Source: Micrasema longulum
Lineage: Eukaryota; Arthropoda; Insecta; Trichoptera; Brachycentridae
Assembly: GCA_022494885.1 (NCBI GenBank)
Contig: JAGVSM010004908.1
Location: 186,001 to 250,000, forward strand
Reading direction: 5' to 3'
DNA: 64,000 nt
Part shown: piece after piece, positions 54,607 to 63,895 of the stretch
Numbering within the stretch: position 1 is the first letter of the stretch
Layout of the letters: each line of letters begins with the position of its first letter
Made by a program: the position numbers and the translations under genes
The notes under the pieces: generated by a model
The model's database searches: none
The model's input: the letters and a program-made list of their open reading frames with translations, nothing else
Told to the model about the DNA's origin: nothing

Positions 54607-55092
54607 TTACTACAGAATAAATCTTCTGTTTTTCCTTTTAAATATATCCACTACTTTATTCGCATCAATTTCTATCCCATAGTGAATATTCATGAGAGCC
54701 AAGCCGTTCATTCTATTTTGACTCGTTGTGTTCCGCAAGTAGTTTTTAAGTCTCCGTAGGTTTGAAAAAGTCCTTTCTAGTGTAGCAGTGGAAACAAGTA
54801 AAGTAGCTAATATTTGTAACAACGTTTAAATATTTGAATATAATTTTTGATCGCACTTATCTAAGCATTCCAAAGCAGAGTTTGGAGTAGGGGAGGTGAT
54901 AGTCATAGCTGCTTTCCACACTTCAAGTTCTGCTTTGAAGACAGATGTACTTCTTTCGAGTAGCACTGCCGAATACATAAAAAATGCGTCTTCAATTTCA
55001 GAACTGGCCGCAAAATTTAAAGATAACACACCAGATAATGTCAATACTACTTTACGGTGTTTCGCAAACCTCTCAATTCATTGTTGAATTGT
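54607..55092 (-). pseudogene. hAT transposase C-terminal dimerisation domain relic
   Basis: On the minus strand, two frames (55044-54826 and 54822-54610) join across one stop/frame change. The first reads SALECLDKCDQKLYSNI; the second LLVSTATLERTFSNLRRLKN, YLRNTTSQNRMNGLALMNIH and FKRKNRRF. This is the hAT C-terminal dimerisation pattern found in ZMYM1/ZNF862-like transposases (LATLPVSTAxxERxFSxLRRLKxYLRxxxxxxRLxGLALxxIH). The catalytic domain and zinc finger are not visible upstream. It is a decayed fragment. Confidence 0.8.
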
Positions 55093-55174
55093 GTGCTCTA
55101 TAAATGGGATGAATACATTTATTTTGTAATACGTGCATATATATAGTTATAGTAGTAATATATAGTAGTAACTG

Positions 55175-55548
55175 CTCGGCTGTGAAATAATCTACTCACG
55201 AATGTTAGAGACACCACCCCTTCTTTTTTTACATTTAAATCAAGATTGAAATGTCACTATCTAAATATTTGAGTTGTTCCTTTCTCCTACTTCTTTCCTT
55301 CCCATCTCCTTTCGTCTCTTCATAGTATAGTATAATGCATATTTTTTTAAAGTTAATTTTTGTTTTTAATTTAGTATAAAAGTATAAGATGAAGTATAAT
55401 TCTTTAAAATATGTCCATGTACTTATAATTTTTTAAACTGAACGGTTTGGGTAGGTAGAAAGAAACTTCTTAAAGGCAACATGCCCGCCCTTATGTTTAT
55501 TTTTTCTAAATGTATATAAAGTGTAATATAAAAATAATAATTTTTAAA
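55175..55548 (+). pseudogene. LINE ORF2 extreme C-terminus and 3' UTR
   Basis: From 55180 the plus strand reads L, a TGA, NNLLTNVRDTTPSFFTFKSR and LKCHYLNI before TGA at 55270-55272. It fits LWNNLPxxVRxxxSLxxFKxRLKxHL, the very end of CR1/L2-, jockey- and similar ORF2 proteins, with TGG mutated to TGA. The 3' UTR continues to an AATATAAAAATAATAA tail near 55545, with CAACATGCCCGCCCTTATGT just before it. Confidence 0.55.
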
Positions 55549-55559
55549 AATGTTCAGGA

Positions 55560-55802
55560 CTTCAACCAATGATAAAATATTGTGATTGATTCTCGGTTAA
55601 CGGGAAGCCAATTTACCAGTCAGCAGAAATAAGAGAAGAGTCCTTGTGAAGTCACTGGAGGAGTTATTTTAAAATCACACAACTTTAAAAACATTGCGCG
55701 CATGCAATACCAGCTTAAAAATATATTTTCAAAAATATTTGGTCTAGTTTGATAATCTATTAAAATTTTTTATTTTTTTTAAAACACACTGAAAAGTCTA
55801 AT
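55560..55802 (+). mobile_element. MITE-400, decayed partial copy
   Basis: CTTCAACCAATGATAAAAT, GGTTAACGGGAAGCCAATTT, GAGGAGTTATTTTAAAATCA, CATTGCGCGCATGCAATACC and TTTGGTCTAGTTTGATAATC correspond to the second half of the element. The ends are not clear. Confidence 0.5.
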
Positions 55803-55944
55803 TGGATACGTGGAACTAGAACCCCAACCATCCATGCTCTATGTATGTATCTGGTATCTGCAAGACGTGTTGGGATATTTATTGTACAGCGCCCCTGAGA
55901 TGATTTATTACAAAATTGATGCAATATCAATAATCTTCAAACAT

Positions 55945-56020
55945 AGCTGAATGCAAAATCAGCCAATGAAGGGTCACAAGATGTGTCTGTATTTGCCTAG
56001 ACTTCCATATTTGCTATCAA
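55945..56020 (-). repeat. 384-bp family fragment
   Basis: AAAATCAGCCAATGAAGGGT, CACAAGATGTGTC and TTTGCCTAGACTTCCATATT match the inverted core of the monomer. Confidence 0.6.
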
Positions 56021-56115
56021 AAATAGTTCTCCGGTGGTCGCGCCAACCATACGAGGCGGGGAAATATCCCCACGATTTTCCTTTTCAGGATTTTTACCTC
56101 ACAGAAGCTGGTTGC
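56018..56115 (-). mobile_element. SINE-A fragment
   Basis: On the minus strand, TGTGAGGTAAAAATCCTGAA, AAGGAAAATC and a tRNA-like head (CTCGTATGGTTGGCGCG) follow the SINE-A order. Confidence 0.45.
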
Positions 56116-56320
56116 CCCACATGTACAATGTTTATTGTGTATTGCAAATTAAATAGGTTTCGCTGTAAAATTTATTGTTACCTACGGAGCCTTAGTTTGA
56201 ATGTTGCGATTGTACTACTGTGGGTACAATCTTTTTCTCTCCGGCCCAATGACAACTGAACTTTATTTGGGCCGGACATGAGATTTTGATATTCTAAGCG
56301 CGATCGCTAACAAGATATTT

Positions 56321-56473
56321 TAGCTATCAATAAGTCATTCCAATCCCCTGTGTCGTGTTGTCGTATGTATCAATAATCAAGAACAGACATGTGGCGATTT
56401 GACCACAGGATCTGATAAAGCCTGCTGCGAGAGAGAAGTTCAAACATTACAGTTAGAAGAATCACAGTACAAG
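56321..56473 (+). CDS. Candidate protein-coding exon of an unrecognised gene
   Basis: A stop-free frame from about 56321 carries CINNQEQTCGDLTTGSDK, ACCEREVQTLQLEESQYK and then meets AAG|GTAGGT, a near-consensus 5' splice donor with the exon end at 56473. A possible acceptor AG lies at 56390-56391 or 56395-56396 after a pyrimidine-leaning stretch. GC and codon use are clearly above the AT-rich background. The C...CC spacing hints at an extracellular disulphide-containing protein; a glypican-like CC is a weak idea only. The frame continues past the donor for about 28 codons, so splicing is not required by sequence alone. No other exon of the same gene was recognised. Confidence 0.35.
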
Positions 56474-57599
56474 GTAGGTAATTGCATCAATTTGTATTGG
56501 GGTTCGGTGGCAAAGCAAATAAAGATAACGCATGGCTACGCCAAATCCGCGAACCAATAAAACAATCGAAATTCGAGTGTCCATGTGCTATCGGGCGAGT
56601 GGCGCGATCAAAAGTTGTTAGGTTTTTGTTATTTTCATTGTGTGTTTTGTAATATAAATAAACAAGATTTACATAAATACCTTGTTTTTAAAACGGTCTA
56701 AATATTTGTTAATCATCTTTGTTTTTTAAGTTAGTCTTCTTTGTTTATTCTCAAATGTAATTTAAAAAAATGATATTGTTAAGTGTCCTCGGCACGGGAA
56801 ACCCCAGTGAGGTCACATTATTTTTATAATTGAGTATAGTTTGTAAGCGAAAAATATGAATAATTAAAATAAATAAAAAAAAGCCATCGAGTCTTAAACA
56901 CTCCACAATTCTGGTTCTAATTTACACACAGAACTATAGTTTTCATCCACCCGGATACAAAAAAATGTAATAAAACTGAACTATGTACTATTTTTATAAT
57001 TGCATTCTTTTGTTTAATTTAAGTTATAAAATTTGCACTTGTAAAACTACCCTAAAACCACAACTTGCGGGAATCAGTTAAAAACATTATGGTACAACAT
57101 GATGATCCATTACAGCATTTGTTTTGATAATATATAACATAATTAATCACTCCATTACAATTCAATAATATACTCGTATTTCGTAGCAAAATTAATTTTA
57201 CTTCTTAAGTACTACGTAGGTACCTACTCTCATGATATTTAATAGTATCAATCCATCATAATAACATAAATATTGACATTTCCGCTTAATTAATCTGATA
57301 GTAGATAGAGGTCATTAATCTACGAATGAAAACCAGAGCTCCAATTACAGTGGAAAGTTTAGAAGTGTCTTCATAGAGAAATATTACATACTACGAATGC
57401 TGATAAAAATATGTGTTTTTTTTTATTTTTTATATTGTGTTTTCAAAATCAATATAAATATTGCAGAAAAATGTTTTTTTTCATAATTTTAAAAATAAAA
57501 TTGTTAAAAAATGCGAAATCGCGCCATGATTGATCATGATACTCGTGACGTCAAGATTCCAAGGTGGCGCAAAAGTCATCACCCTATGGAAAGAGGCCA
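56474..57599. other. No gene seen
   Basis: AT-rich, with GC-richer patches at 56500-56600 and 57530-57620 that I could not assign. Confidence 0.4.
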
Positions 57600-57654
57600 T
57601 AATTATTGCAAATGACGGCAAATGTAAGTTTTGCTTTGACATTTGAGAAAAAAT

Positions 57655-57795
57655 ACAAAATACACGTCAACAAGACATAAATTGCTATACTCCTCAAGAA
57701 CGCGAAAATTTTGGTCGATTTTTTGCGGAATAATTCGTCGGTGGTGTTGGCGCAGCGTGAATTTAGGCACAGATTACCCGGTCATCTTTTAGCGT
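57655..57795 (+). pseudogene. Transposase N-terminal HTH relic (DUF4817-like)
   Basis: One frame reads YTPQERENFGRFFAE and the adjacent frame ILVDFLRNNSSVVLAQREFR and HRLPG. The combined pattern YTxxERxxIvxxyxxNxxSvvlaQReFRrxfp is the helix-turn-helix that opens many insect mariner-type transposases and is often labelled DUF4817. A frameshift is needed and nothing downstream continues the protein, so it is a scrap. Confidence 0.45.
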
Positions 57796-57819
57796 GGATA
57801 TCACAGATTTTTTTTATTT

Positions 57820-58205
57820 TTAAAACCAACTAAACTTCTAAACACAGTTCTATATTTTACTTCTTTATCTTGTATTTTGTTAAATTTACGTTGTTTGCAC
57901 ACTCATATTTTTATTTTTATTTAAGTAGCTTTGAAACCATTTAATCATGGGACCACAAAAGCCTTGTTAAATATATGTTGTTTATGCACTCATATTTTTA
58001 TTTTTATACCAAGTATACTTCTTAACACTGATCCTATCTTTAATTTCTTTATATTGTATTTTTTTAAATTTATGTTGTTTATATACTCATCTTATTTTTT
58101 TATACCAAATTTACTTCCAAACACTGTTCTATCTTTCTTTGCTTAATATTGTATTTTTAAAATTTTATGTTGTTTATATACTCATGTTTTATATAACTTC
58201 CATGT
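57820..58205 (+). repeat. Minisatellite, ~96-bp unit, about four copies
   Basis: The unit contains ACCAA, TTCTAAACACTGTTCTATCT, TTCTTTATATTGTATTTTT, AAATTTATGTTGTTTATATA and CTCATATTTTTATTTTTAT. TACCAAGTATACTT at 58007 and TACCAAATTTACTT at 58103 are 96 bp apart, and earlier and later degenerate units extend the array. The second unit is interrupted near 57922-57965. Confidence 0.7.
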
Positions 58206-58259
58206 ATGTAAAAGCCTTATGGGCGTGAAAAATTAATAAAAATAAAAATATGTAAACAT

Positions 58260-58948
58260 TTTTAATTTTATTTATTTGACGGACTTATGCAGTCCATTCT
58301 AACGATGGTAAATACAATTTCTTATCATAAATACAGTCACTAATAAAATAAAATACAAAAAATAAAAATAACTATCTCAAGACAAGATCTTAGGGATTTT
58401 TTAAATCTATTAAGACTTACACCAAAAAAGTCCAGATCTTCTCTCGAGTTTACAATACGACACCATCGAGACATTGGTGCATGCAAGCCATAGTTTGTGC
58501 TGTGTTGATCGAGGAACAGCACATTATTATTTCGCAACCGGCGGGTTGGAACATTGAATGCCAATTGTTCCAATAACGATGGTACATCAATTAAGCCATT
58601 CAGTAAATTAAACATAAATATGGAGTCAATGTTATTTCTACGTTTTTTTAGACTTGAGATTTTTAACATTGACTCCATTTCTCCGTAAGTGTAGTCTCCC
58701 CTCTCGAGGCCAATCATCCATGCTATTTTTCTTAGCAAACGATGTTGCACCGATTCGATATGATTTATCCGGCCTGCATAAAAGAGAGACCAGATCACGG
58801 ATGCATATTCTAGAAGAGGACGAACAAGTGAGCAATACAGTGTTTTAACCGTGAACATATTAGTAAAGTCACTAGATGTCCTGCTAACAAAACCCAAGAG
58901 TTTTAGTGACTTGTTAATTATAGTATCATATCTGATTATTTTGTGTGG
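58260..58948 (-). pseudogene. Jockey-like LINE ORF2 C-terminus, 185-codon open frame
   Basis: On the minus strand from about 58945 it reads IRYDTIINKSLKLLGFVSRT, SSDFTNMFTVKTLYCSLVRP, LLEYASVIWSLFYAGRINHI, ESVQHRLLRKIAWMIGLERG and GLHAPMSRWCRIVN. This is the thumb and C-terminal region of a jockey-group reverse transcriptase, after the active site. The frame is open to the stop at 58340, so the copy is comparatively young; it is truncated at its 5' end. The tail CAAATAAATAAAATTAAAAA lies near 58260-58280. It is the same family as the fragments at 51.35-51.82 and 53.87-54.02 kb. Confidence 0.8.
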
Positions 58949-59899
58949 TTCGGGGTACGTATTCTGATGAAAAGTTAAAATTTATCTTAAATTTTATCCG
59001 CAAAGTAAAATTAAGTTTTCTGTATAAAAAATATTATATGTTTACATTTTTTTCTAAACATGTTCAATTACCGATTGCCGACGAAGATACTTTAAATATA
59101 CACAATTTCGTACATAAATATCGATATTAGTTTATACCGCCTCACTATATTATTGTTATCATATTATTCTACACAAAGAACTCACCGAATCTCTTTTCAA
59201 TCAATTGAGTCACTTAAACCCATTAAACGAATATTTTTTAATTGAGAACACAATTTAAATCAAATGACAAAAGACTTGACAAAATCTTTTAAATAAATTG
59301 TGGCAAAGCCGGCAAGAGGTACCTTTTTGTTAATTCGTACGCAGTTTAAGGCAAAAGAATTATTTAATTTTTCCAATCTGGTAGTGGGCACAACTAGCAT
59401 ACCTTATACCGATGAAGATAGCCGTTCATAGTCGCAGCCCTGGTAGCATTATTTTGAAGAAGAGATTTTTTTTTTTTACATTTTTATCAATCCGAACGGC
59501 AAAAAATACATTTCTACGTGTCTGAGATTTTAATTATTTACCTTGGGAGAAAAATATTTCCTTTGAATTCCTCTTACTACAAAAGCTCTGATTTCGTTTC
59601 TTCCCGTAAAGTTCCTGTGCAATCCAATTATCTCCTGTTTCTTGACTCCATTAACGGCTTAGTATCCAGTTGACCGAGTTAATTATTGCAATTTAAAGTA
59701 CCAACTGCTTACGTTTTTCTTATTGCAAAAAATATTTTTTTTTAGAAAAAATATTTTATTTGTATTTCAAGTCAGTGTAAAAAAAATAATGTGTTATGTG
59801 CATAAACCGGGAATGACGTGCTACAGTTAACTTCTTTTTATTATTATTAATATGATACATAGAATAAAAATCTACTTTCTCGCGTTGATTTTCGGGAAG
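58949..59899. other. No gene seen
   Basis: AT-rich. The 61-codon ORF at 58945-59130 (Lys/Phe/Tyr-rich) is not accepted. Confidence 0.4.
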
Positions 59900-60027
59900 T
59901 CGAGCCGAATAAGACCTTTATTGATGCGGATGAGATTCACCTGACTGAATTATTTAACCTACATCCTAGGCAGCTGTTTATACTTAGAATAAAAGAAATC
60001 GTCTTAGACCAGCTGATTTTATCAAGA
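59900..60027 (+). repeat. 384-bp family, left arm of a foldback
   Basis: CCTTTATTGATGCGGATGAG, ATTCACCTGACTGAATTATT and GACCAGCTGATTTTATCAAG follow the second half of the monomer. The right arm at 60.46 kb carries the complement of the first of these blocks. Confidence 0.7.
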
Positions 60028-60420
60028 TTTATTTATTTATTAATTTATTTCAAGACAGTTTATTACACATCATATGAGACAAGTCCCAACTCCATGGGAC
60101 TAAAAGTCCTGTGTTAAGTTGGGACCAGTAATTAGTTGACACAGACACAAGAGTATATCATCACAAATATTAAAAAACAAATATATGTCACATCAATATG
60201 GTAAACAGTAAACTCGAACATTCGGAAAACCATCAAAAAGTTCCCACTCAAATCCCTCCCACTAAGGCAAATCCAGTCCTTAACTCCTTTCTTGAAAAAA
60301 GTTTTTGTCCTTGAGAGCTTAATACACTTTACCGAAATATTGAACACTCTCAGTGCGATAAAGGAGAGATGTTTTTGAGCAAAAGTCGAGATTATTAAAT
60401 AATATTTTTAATTAGTAAAT
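60028..60420 (-). pseudogene. Jockey/R1-like LINE 3' end in the foldback loop
   Basis: On the minus strand it reads AQKHLSFIALRVFNISVKCI, KLSRTKTFFKKGVKDWICLS, ending near 60132, then an AT-rich 3' UTR and an AAAT-type tail (TTGAAATAAATTAATAAATA). The pattern SQxHLSFxxLRxFNxLPxxIK......FKxxLKxWL is the ORF2 tail of this group. Only the last ~70 codons are present, with little decay. It lies between the two arms of a 384-bp-family foldback. Confidence 0.6.
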
Positions 60421-60461
60421 TTTGTTTCTTAAATCAGCCGAGCAAATTGAAATTACCGTAA

Positions 60462-60795
60462 AATAATTCAGTCAGATGAATCTCATCCGCATCAATAGCT
60501 CTTTAACTTCAGAAAAAAACAACCTGATAAATTACAACATTGCTGTAATTTGTTGATCTTGATGACCCGAGGGGGTGATCCAGTATTTTGTCTACAAACA
60601 TTAGGACCAACTCAAATATTGTAACATAATATTACTTCATAATTGAAGAAAAATGTGTGTTCAAACATAAGTATAACAATGGTGAATGTTACAGCGTCTA
60701 AGTTGGCCATTCAAATCAGCCAATGACAGACCATAAGCCCTATTAATACCTAAACTTCCATATATCCTTCTACTAAATGTATTGTACCTAAGCAT
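60462..60795 (-). repeat. 384-bp family, right arm of a foldback
   Basis: AATAATTCAGTCAGATGAAT, CTCATCCGCATCAATAGC, GATGACCCGAGGGGGTGATC, GACCAACTCAAATATTGTAA, TGGTGAATGTTACAGCGTC and AATCAGCCAATGACAGACCA run in the order of the inverted monomer. Confidence 0.75.
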
Positions 60796-61384
60796 ATTAC
60801 TATTTTTGTAATTTCCAAAATTTTCAATACGTGTACCATACTACTTTTTTTTGTTTTGTTTTTTCATTATATATATTAACGGTATTTAATATATATATGG
60901 TATTAATATATTTCAACACATTTCGATCGCAATTCGGTTCCTCATTTTATTAATATTATAAAACAATTATTTTAAAAATCAAATTAACATTTTATAGTCC
61001 AAAGAAATATATTTTATAATTATAAAACAACTTTTCTTTGGAAAGTTTTAGAAAATGTTTGTTTTCGCTTTAAAAAAAAATTCATTTAATTTTACAAAAT
61101 AACGTGAAGCCATGTTCTTCAACTTTTATATTATTTATAATGAGCATTTCTAATAGAGGCGTATTTATATGATTTCGTATAATTATAATTTTCGTATTAT
61201 GACTTAAAAATTAAAATGATCAAAAATCCCCCAAAGAAACCATTTACGTGCATCAAAATTAATTGTATTTTGTAATCCCAGTTTTTTCGCTGTAGAAGGT
61301 AAAAATAATGGACAAAAAGTCACAGATCCTAACAAAAAAATCAATTTTAAAAAATGTACAAAATTAATTATAACAATTATTAGA
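60796..61384. other. No gene seen
   Basis: Very AT-rich with no recognisable feature. Confidence 0.45.
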
Positions 61385-62110
61385 ATATTAAGTATTTTAA
61401 AACGCACATTTTTTCGTTGTTAATATTTATATATATATAATTTCTCTGTACGTGTGATGTCACTGAACTCCTTCTAAACGGGTTAACCGATTTACGTGCG
61501 GTTTTCAGAGAAATATAGATCTTTACGCTGTGCGTGTTCATAGATATTAAAATCTGCAATCTAATGTGTAAAACAGAGGTAAAGAGCATAAATGTTTTAT
61601 TCATCGATCTACCAGGGTTGCATTCGAGGAGAATGCATCGACAAAAAAGGAAAGGTTTTGTTTTTTTCTGTATAAAAAAGTTTGTTTTTGAATGTTTACA
61701 AACAGCATTTGTTTTTTTGTGAATCTCAATCAGATTCATTCCTTAAATTTCTTATGATTTCTACCCATTTATTTATTTTTACTGGATTTTTGGTAACACT
61801 AAAATAATATTAAATTTAATACATTTTTAAAAATCGTATTCCCTCATAAGTACACCCCTCTGTTGGTGAGAAGACCGGAGTTTGACGTTTGCAAAAAGAA
61901 TGCCATATTTGAAAAAATATTTATTTTATGTTTTGGAATTCAACCATAAGCAAGTACCTACTTAAATTTAATAATTTTTTAGTTTTAGAATTTAATCACA
62001 AACAATTACATAGGTACTTACTTATCAATAAAAAGTATCTTTCCAAGGCAAGCCCACGTCGGGCTGGACAACATCTATCGGGTCAGCAAGTACTTGATAA
62101 AAATATAGTG
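61385..62110 (-). repeat. Dispersed repeat F, copy 2
   Basis: Inverted partner of 48066-48695: GGGTTAACCGATTTACGTGC, GGTTGCATTCGAGGAGAATG, ACTGGATTTTTGGTAACAC, CCCACGTCGGGCTGGACAAC and CATCTATCGGGTCAGCAAGT are complementary to blocks there. The 119-codon minus ORF is an artefact of the repeat. Confidence 0.7.
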
Positions 62111-62382
62111 ATTTAGTTTCAATTCATAATCAATATAATTATTATTTCAATTAGAGGCCCGTCCGGTGTTGTCGCATTACACAAATAAATTAAAAGGTCC
62201 AGTTCTTTGTTTGATTTCTTTCAGTACAAACTTTATCTGCTTACACGGGGCGAATTGCTATGTCAGTAATTAAATCCTCGTAAGGATAAACTGCAAGAAC
62301 GGACAGTCGAGCTTTAGCATATAAAACAGTCCACGATAGCCGACTTTTGCATGCTAGTTATTATACTAATATAAAGACGTAT
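62111..62382. other. No gene seen
   Basis: GTCCGGTGTTGTCGCATTAC at 62160 resembles the GACGTTGTCC start block of repeat F, so a third truncated copy is possible. Nothing else. Confidence 0.3.
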
Positions 62383-62825
62383 TGTTTTTCTTCTTCTTCT
62401 TCTTCTTATGGTTCCTCTCCCCGATGGAGGTTGGAAATCATCGTTGTGATTCTTACTTTATTGGCAGCTGCCCTGAACAAAGACTGAGTGCTGCAATGGA
62501 ACCAGTCGCGCAAGTTCTTTAACCAAAAGATGCGCCTTCTACCTGCACTGCGTCTTCCTTCAATCCTTTCCTGTAGAATGACATATAAAATTGTATATTT
62601 TTCGCCTCTCATCACATGCCCAAAGTACTCAAGTTTTCTTTTCTTTATGGTCTTTAGTACCTCTTTATCTTTTTCCATCCGTCGGAGAACATCATTGTTT
62701 CGGACTATATCCACCCAGGAGACTTTTAATGTCCTCTTGTAGCACCACATTTCAAAATCTTTGATCTTTTTTAAAGTGTTTTGGGTGAGTGTCCACGTTT
62801 TGGTAAGAGTTATTGTTTTTAAACA
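62383..62825 (-). pseudogene. RTE-like LINE ORF2 C-terminus, open frame, AAG tail
   Basis: On the minus strand from about 62825 it reads TLTKTWTLTQNTLKKIKDFE, MWCYKRTLKVSWVDIVRNND, VLRRMEKDKEVLKTIKKRKL, EYFGHVMRGEKYTILYVILQ, RIEGRRSAGRRRIFWLKNLR and FRAAANKVRITTMISNLH. This is the highly conserved tail of insect RTE-group ORF2 proteins and the frame is open to TAG-type stop at 62406. The mutated positions are few, so it is one of the youngest LINE copies here. It ends in a CTT/AAG microsatellite at 62383-62407. The RT domain is absent (5'-truncated). Confidence 0.85.
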
Positions 62826-62904
62826 TTCATAAAAGGTATATCAGAGTTATTTTTAATTATAATAGATACCGATGGGCCTGGCAGAGAAGTAATAAAATTG
62901 AAAC

Positions 62905-63062
62905 GGGTTGTGGTCCCGTGGCTGATGTTGTGGACTCGCGGATCACAGGTCCTAGGTTCGAACTCCACTCTACCCAACTTGATTTCCATTTTCCAATGGC
63001 GAGTTATTTACAGTTCGTTGAAAATGGCCACCAAAATTGAAGTATTTGTGTAAACTAAAGAA
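62905..63062 (+). mobile_element. SINE-C copy
   Basis: Head GGTTGTGGTCCCGTGGCTGA, B-box region AGGTTCGAACTCCAC, body AACTTGATTTCCATTTTCCA, GAGTTATTTACAGTTCGTTG and AAAATGGCCACCAAAATTG, then GTATTTGTGTAA. It is the best-kept of the three SINE-C copies. Confidence 0.8.
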
Positions 63063-63240
63063 CGCTAATATTACTTTAATAATAATATTACTTTTAAATA
63101 AGTTAATAGTACTAACAAAATGATTAAATCAGTACAAAAACGTCAAGACAAAATCCACGACCTTGACAACTTTTGAACATTTTATTGTAGTTTAGTAACT
63201 AGGAATCAAAGCATTATTTTCTATAATTTTTCATTTAAAT
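63063..63240. other. No gene seen
   Basis: AT-rich spacer between SINE-C and SINE-A. Confidence 0.4.
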
Positions 63241-63895
63241 TCTGTGTCCAGGCGGATGAAGAACCCAGCTCTGTGTGAACAAAACCAGAACCCTTGACGA
63301 GTGTCTTGAAAAGTCTTGAAAAAGGAAATTCATCAAATATAAGTCCACCTCGTAGCGTAGTGGTTGGCATGTTCGCCAACCATATCTCAGGTTACAGATT
63401 CGATTTCTGGCAGAGTTGACATGAAATATTTGTTTTTATAGTGTTTTTACACTGCAATATTCCATGTGTATTTTCAATGTGGTCATGAGGATAAATGACA
63501 ATATTCGACAAAAAACCATCAATATAATTTTCCGTACTCACAGTGAAACGGGCAGTGAAATTAGTAGAATTAAATTAAATTAAAATCCCTAGTCATAAAA
63601 TTGGAAAACTGAGCATTTTAAAAGAGTATCTAACTCATTTTTTTTCTAAAAAATCATTGCTTTTTGTATGAGCGAAACCAATAGGAAGACCCAAGGTCAT
63701 TGAAACGGTTTTTCGGGTATGTGGAGGGAGTACTTTCTCTGCTATATTTCACTGCCCCTGGACTGGCATGGAAACGCAAAACTAATCACCTTGCCTTCCG
63801 TGTGACGAAAACGACCCCTATACAATGCTATAGTAATTAAAAAGCAGTACCCTATGCACCACTGGGTACGAAAAAGGAAATGATTATGAATGTGA
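63241..63895 (+). mobile_element. SINE-A long form, split by ~275 bp
   Basis: The 5' part (63241-63470) holds TGTGTCCAGGCGGATGAAGA, CCAGAACCCTTGACGAGTGT, A box GTAGCGTAGTGGTTGGC and B-box remnant AGATTCGATTTCTGG, then GTGTTTTTACACTGCAATAT. The 3' part (63745-63895) holds TTCACTGCCCCTGGACTGGC, ACTAATCACCTTGCCTTCCG and CCTATGCACCACTGGGTACG with an ATGATTATGAATG end. The intervening 275 bp has no match elsewhere and may be an insertion. Confidence 0.65.

Noticed and set aside
56391..56473. Assignment of the candidate exon to glypican
   Set aside because: Only the CC and an upstream Cys fit, and the spacing differs from the glypican pattern I remember; the gene is left unnamed.
17333..60795. CRISPR array or regular spacer-repeat system
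   Set aside because: The recurring 384-bp units are long, dispersed, divergent and in both orientations; there is no short direct repeat with unique spacers, and the host looks eukaryotic.
61380..61739. 119-codon ORF
   Set aside because: Inside dispersed repeat F and not kept open in the paired copy at 48 kb in an equivalent way.
63354..63420. Possible tRNA gene
   Set aside because: tRNA-like boxes only; no acceptor stem, and the same head occurs in several decayed SINE-A copies.
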